Positions 57,546 through 64,000 of a stretch of 64,000 bases of DNA are shown here, piece after piece (positions within the stretch are counted from its first letter, which is position 1; each line of letters begins with the position of its first letter). Both the position numbers and the translations under genes were made by a program. Source of the DNA: Cenococcum geophilum 1.58 (Eukaryota; Ascomycota; Dothideomycetes; Gloniales; Gloniaceae); assembly GCA_001692895.1 (NCBI GenBank), contig KV748200.1:1624914-1688913 (forward strand), read 5' to 3'. Under the pieces are notes generated by a model. The model was not told the origin of the DNA. It saw only the letters and a list, made by a program, of their open reading frames with translations, and did no database searches.

Positions 57546-60500
57546 ACCTCTATTAAGAAGGCATCTAATAAAATATAAAGCCTATTAGACGCGTCTAGTA
57601 TCCAGAATTGTGGGGGAGTAACTGTTAGCTATAACAAACTAATACAGCTAGTAAAATGGCTCCGCTAGTCTAGTAAACCTTAGGCGCCCCTCTAGCAAAC
57701 CCTTAATTAAATCCTCTAATAGCTAAGCAAAATTAAAAATAAGTATAACCCCCCCTTACCGGCGAACCGCACCTAGGCCGCCGTAGCTGCGCTTTTATAG
57801 TATAGGGAACCTACCCCCCTTAAGTTAACAACTAGGTATATAATTATAATATAACTAAACATAGAATAAGTAGAGGGGCTTAGGAGATAATTAGAAATAG
57901 AAGTCCTTATAGAGATACGCAAAGAGGTCCACAATACTGTTATAGTCCAATACCTTAAGAGCGGAGATATTAAAGTCACCCTAAAGGACTAATAGGCAAA
58001 GGAACGAGCCATAAGGGTAGGGGATAGGCTAGGAGAACGTATTAGTATAAAAGTACTCCACAAGGATTACCTAGTTAAAGTCCTAGCGGTTCCTATAAGC
58101 CTTAGGGTAGAAAAGGGACGCTAGGCGGACAACATANTAATTATATAGGAGATAGTAAGACAAACGGAACGCCTTATACTAGGACTTAAAATCACCTAAA
58201 TCCAATGGCTTTAACAGGAAAATGCAAACTAAGTATATAATAAGAACAATAAGAGGATATAAGGGTTGCTAGAGACTTACTAGGGAGACACTAGATAAAC
58301 ACATGGCTCCCTTATCGTCAGCATATATATACCAGAAATGCAAAAACTCCTTATCTAAAAAGGAATAATTATAAATGGCCTTATATACAACATAAGGCTC
58401 TATAACTATAGACTACGCCTAGAACGATGCTATTACTATATATAATAGGGACATACCTAATCTATATATGCAGTACAGGTGTACTACGGCCACTATATAG
58501 GCCCCCACGATATAAGATATTACTTAAATTAAGACTAAACAAAATGCGCAAACTGCCACTAAAGCACATATAAGGCGTAGGAGAGAGAAGACTGTATTAA
58601 ATACAGGAGACGGAAGGTAAGGGCTTAACAGCTGCGGGAATAACTACACGCTAGGTTATATAAATGGAAACAATAGGCAATAAGCTAGGGGGACGCAGGT
58701 GCTTTCCTAGCGTTTCCTACCTTTAATACTAGAGGGCTAGGCCAGCCATCCCAAGCCTTAACGGGCCAGAAGCGACGCCGCGCGACATTACTAGACCGAT
58801 TAAAGACATAAGGGTCACAGGGGACATAAGGAAGAGGACGCCCCGTAGGAAGACCCCTATGGACAGTAATAGTAGGCTTAAAACCAGGACAATTAAAAAT
58901 TAGACTTAATGCGGCAAATATAATATTTGTAGCCGACCTATAAAGGGTATATAGCCGACTAGTAAGAATAGGGGAAGAACCGGTAATAATAATAGATTTA
59001 GATATAGAAGCGCTAATAGGAACACAAGACACGGGAATAAAAAGCTCTATATAAAATGAGTAGTAACTAGGGTATAGATATAAGAGATAGAAGCTCTAAA
59101 TATTTTAGAGAAAGTAAAAACAGAAGAAGTAAGAAACAAAGGAGAGTCAAAGGACCCTTACCGGGGGTCCGCCACCTATCCATTATATAGTATAACTGCG
59201 GCAACACAAACCACCGCCTCGCAAGGCCCCTACTAGACAGTCTAGACCCAAAGAAACACTATATCCTTGCTATATAAGAGCCGTATTATAATACCTTTAT
59301 ATAATTAATATACTGCCCCCAAGGATTCTAGCTCCTATATAAACCAAAAGCAGCCACACATATATACTTTATGATTAGTAAGGCTATTAGCCTATCCTTA
59401 TAGTTATAGCAGGCAGTTAACCTAAATATTATAGTTATAATAATCTAAACATATAGGGGACCGGTATAAATTATTAATATATATAACCCTAGGGTTAAAG
59501 GGGTCCCATAAATAGAGAATATTATATCAGTAATAAGCTTACTAGAAACCGAAGGTACAAAGTCTATCCTATTAGAAGATATAAACCTCCACCACCCACG
59601 GTAGGGGGGTATCCATATTGCTACAGACTAACAGTTAAAGTGCCTACTAAGAGCTATAGATATCTAGGGCCTTAAGCTAGCTACCCCCCTAGGAGCAATT
59701 ATATAGTAACGAGGCACCGCTAGAAGTATAATTAACCTTATATTTATGAACGAAGGCCTATACCAAAGACTTAAAAGGTGTAACCCCGAAAAAGAATAGG
59801 CACTTACCCTAGACTATATCCCTATCCAAATACAACTAGACCTAGACACTAAAGCATAACTAAATAGAAAAAGATACGCAATAAGGAAGCTTAAGACAAA
59901 CAGTTTCCTTAATATAGTTAAATAACAACTCTAAGACCTAAAAGAAATCCACCCAATACCAAACAAATAAGGCCCATTAACTACCCCCAAGGAAATCAAC
60001 TAAAGACTAGAAAGGATCCAGGCAACAATTAAAAATAGGCTAGAAGAGCACTGCCCAATCTTAAAACCGGGCCCCTACACGCGACACGTATAGTCCACAT
60101 AATACGCAGTTCTAGTTACCAGCCAACGACGAGTAAGAAGGAAATATATAAGTAGCCACGACCCTAAAGACAAGAGATAATATAAAGACATAAGAAACCA
60201 GCTAAAGAATACCCTAAAAAAAGAAGTAAGGAATAACTGGAAACGGTTTATAAACAAGCATACTTCTAACCCGAGCCTCCCCTATAACAAGGGCCTTTAG
60301 GATATAGCGAAATAGGTAAAGAAAAAGGCAGGGCGCCTAGTAGAAGACCCACACCTACTACCCCTACAAAGAGTAGGAGAATTATAGGCCACAAACGACA
60401 ATAATAAGAAGGCAAAGATCCTTATAGAAAGGTTCTTCCCCTAACCGGCTCTAGTAGACCTTAGTGATATTATAGGCGAAACACCAGTAACTCGCCTGCG

Positions 60501-62750
60501 GGTTAACAGCGACATAATAATAGAGGAAATGGCTAGAACTATTAGCCGCCTTTTAAATAATATAGCACTAGAACTAGATGGGATTCCAAATAAGGCCCTA
60601 AAAACCTATAGGCCACTTATAGCACCTTGGCTTACAGATATAGCTAGAGCATACTTTACTATAGGCTACTACCCACGACTCAGAAGATCTATGACGACGG
60701 TTATCCTATAAAAAGAAGGCAAAGCAGATTACTTAATCCCAAAAAGCTACCGCCCTATTGCCTTAGAAAACACCCTTAGCAAGATCTTAAAAAGGGTAAT
60801 AGCGGAATACATAGTAGACACAGTAGAGGAACACGCCCTACTACCACAAAGCTAAATAGGGGCAAGAAAGAACCGCTCAACACTATTAGCACTTACGCTA
60901 CTCGCTACCACCATTAAATCTACATAGGCGATACAAAAGGACTTTATAGTATTAATGCTTAGCCTAGATATCAGTAGTGCCTACAATAATATACCCCATA
61001 AGCGTCTTCTATATATCCTTAGGGCAAAGGGCTTCCTAAAATGGATTATATAATTTGTCCAAGGGTTTATAGGCCAGAAAGAAACATTACTAGTCTTTAG
61101 CAGATACTAGAGCCCCCCTATTATAGTTATAATAGGAATACCATAAGGATTACCCCTCTCGCCTATACTCTTCCTTTTCTTTATAAGCAACCTACTTAAC
61201 TCCTTTAAGNAAGGGGCGACCTAGGGGATAGGCTTCATTNANNANANAAACCTAATTATATANNGGCNAACAGCCGNANAGAACTGCAGAACACTAGAGA
61301 AAGCCTATAACACTTATATAGAGTAGGCAAAACGTTATAGAGTCCAATTCTCACTAGAGAAATACTAGCTAATCTATTTTATAAGAAAACGTAACTAACC
61401 TACAGATCTCTAGCATATAATTCGCATCTAAGGCTTTAGGGGTCAACTAGTTTAGGGCCTAAGGGTATTAGGAGTATAGGTAGATAGTAAGCTCTAATAG
61501 AGCGCATATATAGCGCAAGCGGCCCGTAAAGGCCAAGCACAGTTTATTGCTTTATCTAGGATTGTTAATTCTATATAGGGTCCATACTTCTAGAGGTTAC
61601 GCCTACTATATATAGCAGTCGTCTGGCTAACCATAATATATAAATCCAGTATCTAGGCCATTAGAGAAACTAAAAAGGGCCCCCCAAAATCACTCCTTAA
61701 ACCACTTTAAAAGGTCTAAATAGCCTACCTCTAGAGTATTACAGGCGGGTACAAGCAAACGGCCACAGTACTGCTTAAGAAGGAATCCAATATTCCCCCC
61801 CTATAGTTATATATTAAAGCCGCTGTAATATAAAGAACATAAAATAAATATAACTCTAATATTATAAAGTACATTAAGACACGCCTAAGTAAACTATGGA
61901 GGGACCCTAGGGTACCCTATAGGAGAACAAACCAACAACCCTAAAGTAGGGAAGAGATATTAGAGAAACAGGTAAAAAAAGCAGAAAAAGAATAATGCCG
62001 CTTTAGGGCCCAGGCCCATATAGAGGAGAAAGGGAGACGCGTAAGAGGTTAGCAAAAACAACAGTAAGACAGAGAAAGGAGCTAAAGTAGAATATATAAG
62101 AACGCCAGAAAACTATCTACCATAATATAATACTAGTTAGACCAACGCTAAAGAGGCGAATGGGAGTTAAAGGTATAGAGGCTAACTTAGGTAAGATAAA
62201 CCCAAGCTATAGCATAGTTAATGCTATAGGGGGTAAATACCTAAGGGCTCCGAGAAGGCCTAATAAAGGCAGAAAACATAATAGCAATACTCTTAAGAAC
62301 AGGAATAATAGGACTAAAAGATTGGCTTTACTAGGTAGGTGTCCTAGTAGGTAGCCTAAGATATAAATGTGGCTGGCTAAAACAGACACTAAAACACGTA
62401 ATACTGCTATACCCCCTACGCACCAATTAAGAAATAATACTCTTAGTAGCTGGCACAGAGAACTATAATACACTGCTCTTAACACAAAAAGGCCTTAAGG
62501 CGGTCACCCAGTAGCTTATTAGTTAAAATATGCTAAATTAGTTCTAGGTTGCAAGGGAAATGGTAATAGAAGGCAAGGGGGCGAGCAGTAGGTGCCCCCT
62601 AGTAACTCTATAGTAGTAGAGTAAAAGTTTATAATACTAGCGCGTCCGTAGGCTTGTTACGGCAGCAGTAATTCCCAAGGAGGTTAAATAGTAAGGTAGT
62701 AGAGCACTANAGGNGACTNNNAGGCGCTAAGTAGGCGAGTCCTAAAAGGC
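57305..62750 (+). mobile_element. Tad-like LINE (non-LTR retrotransposon), RIP-decayed
   Basis: ORF1 opens at ATG 57417 in a GC-normal leader (MHALQGRHTSNDGGSHSRAT) and stays in one frame, with Gln-to-stop changes, to about 58690. It ends in degenerate CCHC knuckles (GHTQSIY..., GPHDIRYYL, QTKCANCH). ORF2 starts near 59180: an apurinic-type endonuclease at 59200-59850 (HYILAIWEPYYNTFI, DINLHHPRWGGIHIATD), then reverse transcriptase at 60700-61350 (KSYRPIALENTLSKIL, LSLDISSAYNNIPHKRLLYI, GIPQGLPLSPILF, and a degraded FADD box read FIxxTN). RNase H-like or C-terminal sequence may run to 62700. The 3' end is blurred by N bases. This is the I/Tad group of fungal LINEs. Confidence 0.85.
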
Positions 62751-62879
62751 NGGGAGATAGATCACGGGGTTTTCTCATTTTTCTTAAATAGAGTTTTCTC
62801 CCTATATGTAAATAAGGAGTAGTCTACATAGGCCCAGTAGGGATCCGAATTAGACGTTAAACAATGAATTATTATTATT

Positions 62880-63916
62880 TAAAGTACGATCGCGCAGCTA
62901 AATAATTACCAATACTCTCTATACTAAGCCTTAGAAAGCTTCTAAAGTCTCTATATATACTAAGCCTACTAATATTACATTGAATCCACGTCTTTAGGTT
63001 ATAAAAAGCGTGCTTAATTGGGTTAAACTCTGGAGAGTATAGAGGAAGATATTCTATATAAACGCCTACGTTCTTATAGAGAGCTTAAAGCTCCTATTTT
63101 CCGTTAAAATGTATATAGATACTTACTTAAATTAACTCTCTTACCTAACTCTTATATATTAATGCATTATCCATAACTAGAGTTATATAGCCAGGCGTGC
63201 ACTATAGGAGGACTATAGCTTTAATCCATACATTAAATATCTTAGAAGTAATAGAGCCTTAATAAATTAGAGTCCCCTAAAGGAAGCCCTTATAGGTATA
63301 AGCAGGTAGTATACTCCACCTCTTAAAGCGTTAAATTAAGGAGACTTCTATTGTAGGTGTAGTAGTAGGACTCTACCCAAATTTCCTATAGCTAGTTCTC
63401 TTATTAGCTCCTAATTCGTTAATAAACACTAATTAATTAATGTCCTATTTAATTTAATAACCCTTTTATAAGGCACAAAGATCTTCTACTTACTTAAGCG
63501 CCTTCCTCTATACAACTTTTTGACTCTACTATAGGCGCGCGAGAGTCTTCTATATAGTTGTAAGGCCTATAATTAGGTTGAACTTGTTATATAAGAACCA
63601 GGCCATTTCATTAAGGAAGGCAGTTAGGCGCTCGATAAGAAATTTAAGTAGAGCCTATAATATCTATAAGAAAGTGGCTATAACACTATAACGTTAATTA
63701 TCGTAAACCTACTCATATATTAGTATAAGAGCTTAAGGCCTTTCTTGCCGAGCCATAGGAGGGGAGTATAGAGTCCCCTATATATCTAGGGAGGTTCTTA
63801 TACAATATATAGTTAAGTAATTGTAAGAGTATATATATTAGGTCCCGCCGCGCTTGTAACAAGTTCGCAAGCACTCTTAGTCTTTTTGGCCGTATAGCGA
63901 CGTGGAGGCGGGCCAC
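62880..63916 (-). pseudogene. Tc1/mariner-type DDE transposase, decayed
   Basis: The minus strand reads, from N- to C-terminus: KNLPRYIGDSI near 63770 in a helix-turn-helix region; VLLWCTPGYITLVMDNALIY near 63210-63150, with the second catalytic Asp in MDNA; and YIEYLPLYSPEFNPIKHAFY near 63060-63000, the conserved YLPxYSPxxNPIE block with Glu changed to Lys; then LKTWIQ. Stops interrupt it, many at Gln/Trp positions. A short inverted pair caagttcgcaag/cttgcgaacttg lies at 63867 and 63929. Terminal repeats could not be set within the window. Confidence 0.75.
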
Positions 63917-63955
63917 GTTACAATTGTACTTGCGAACTTGCTAGGGCCAGGTGCC

Positions 63956-63980
63956 GTGGGTTCGATCCCCATCAGTTGCA
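63956..63980 (+). tRNA. tRNA 3' half (T arm and acceptor strand)
   Basis: GTGGG-TTCGATC-CCCAT at 63956-63972 forms a complete T arm with a canonical TTCGATC loop. It is followed by seven acceptor bases cagttgc and a discriminator A. No matching 5' acceptor strand (gcaactg), D arm or anticodon arm is visible upstream, where mariner-related sequence lies. It is therefore a truncated tRNA or the tail of a tRNA-derived repeat; isoacceptor unknown. Confidence 0.5.
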
Positions 63981-64000
63981 CTTTGCTCTAGTATAGTCTA

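Overview
The window looks like an accessory, transposon-rich region of a filamentous ascomycete (Pezizomycotina). Reasons: spliceosomal introns of 45-60 bp with CTAAC/CTGAC-type branch sites; a fungal NACHT (NLR-type) protein, a CorA-like membrane protein and a fungal protein-kinase-like family; Ty3/gypsy, Ty1/copia, Tad-like LINE, hAT, mariner and MULE-like elements; and extreme AT-rich decay of the repeats. The decay is almost all C-to-T and G-to-A, turning CAA/CAG and TGG codons into stops. This is the signature of repeat-induced point mutation (RIP). Runs of N lie only in the decayed repeats.

Layout. 1-16.9 kb is AT-rich: a cut-off gypsy pol, unidentified decayed ORFs, and a complete gypsy element (8346-14824, TSD ctaaa) nested in one of them. 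15.8-17.1 kb is a kinase-like pseudogene that straddles the AT-rich/normal boundary. 17.1-30.3 kb is mostly normal DNA. It holds a zinc alcohol dehydrogenase pseudogene broken into two parts 8.9 kb apart, and between them a 943-codon NACHT gene split by a copia element (19039-24357, TSD acttg). 29.4-41.6 kb is a CorA-like gene carrying a copia element in an intron (30331-36024, TSD tctaa) and a hAT element in an exon (36256-38857, TSD gaccccgg). 42.4-43.7 kb holds hAT debris. 44.0-44.9 kb is an apparently intact alpha/beta hydrolase. 45.3-51.6 kb is a methyltransferase pseudogene carrying a rearranged copia copy (45537-49097, TSD actat), itself invaded by a MULE-like and a hAT element, plus a small gag-only LTR element (49180-50872, TSD atggc). 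51.6-64.0 kb is AT-rich again: an unidentified decayed ORF split by a gag-only LTR element (53530-56233, TSD ggtat), a Tad-like LINE, a mariner-like transposase and the 3' half of a tRNA.

Overall the window is a graveyard of single-copy genes hit one after another by transposons. Most insertion events can be reversed on paper because target-site duplications survive. Removing the elements restores continuous reading in the NACHT gene and in the resolved part of the CorA-like gene. Only the hydrolase looks like an undamaged host gene. I found no operon, CRISPR array or secondary-metabolite core enzyme.
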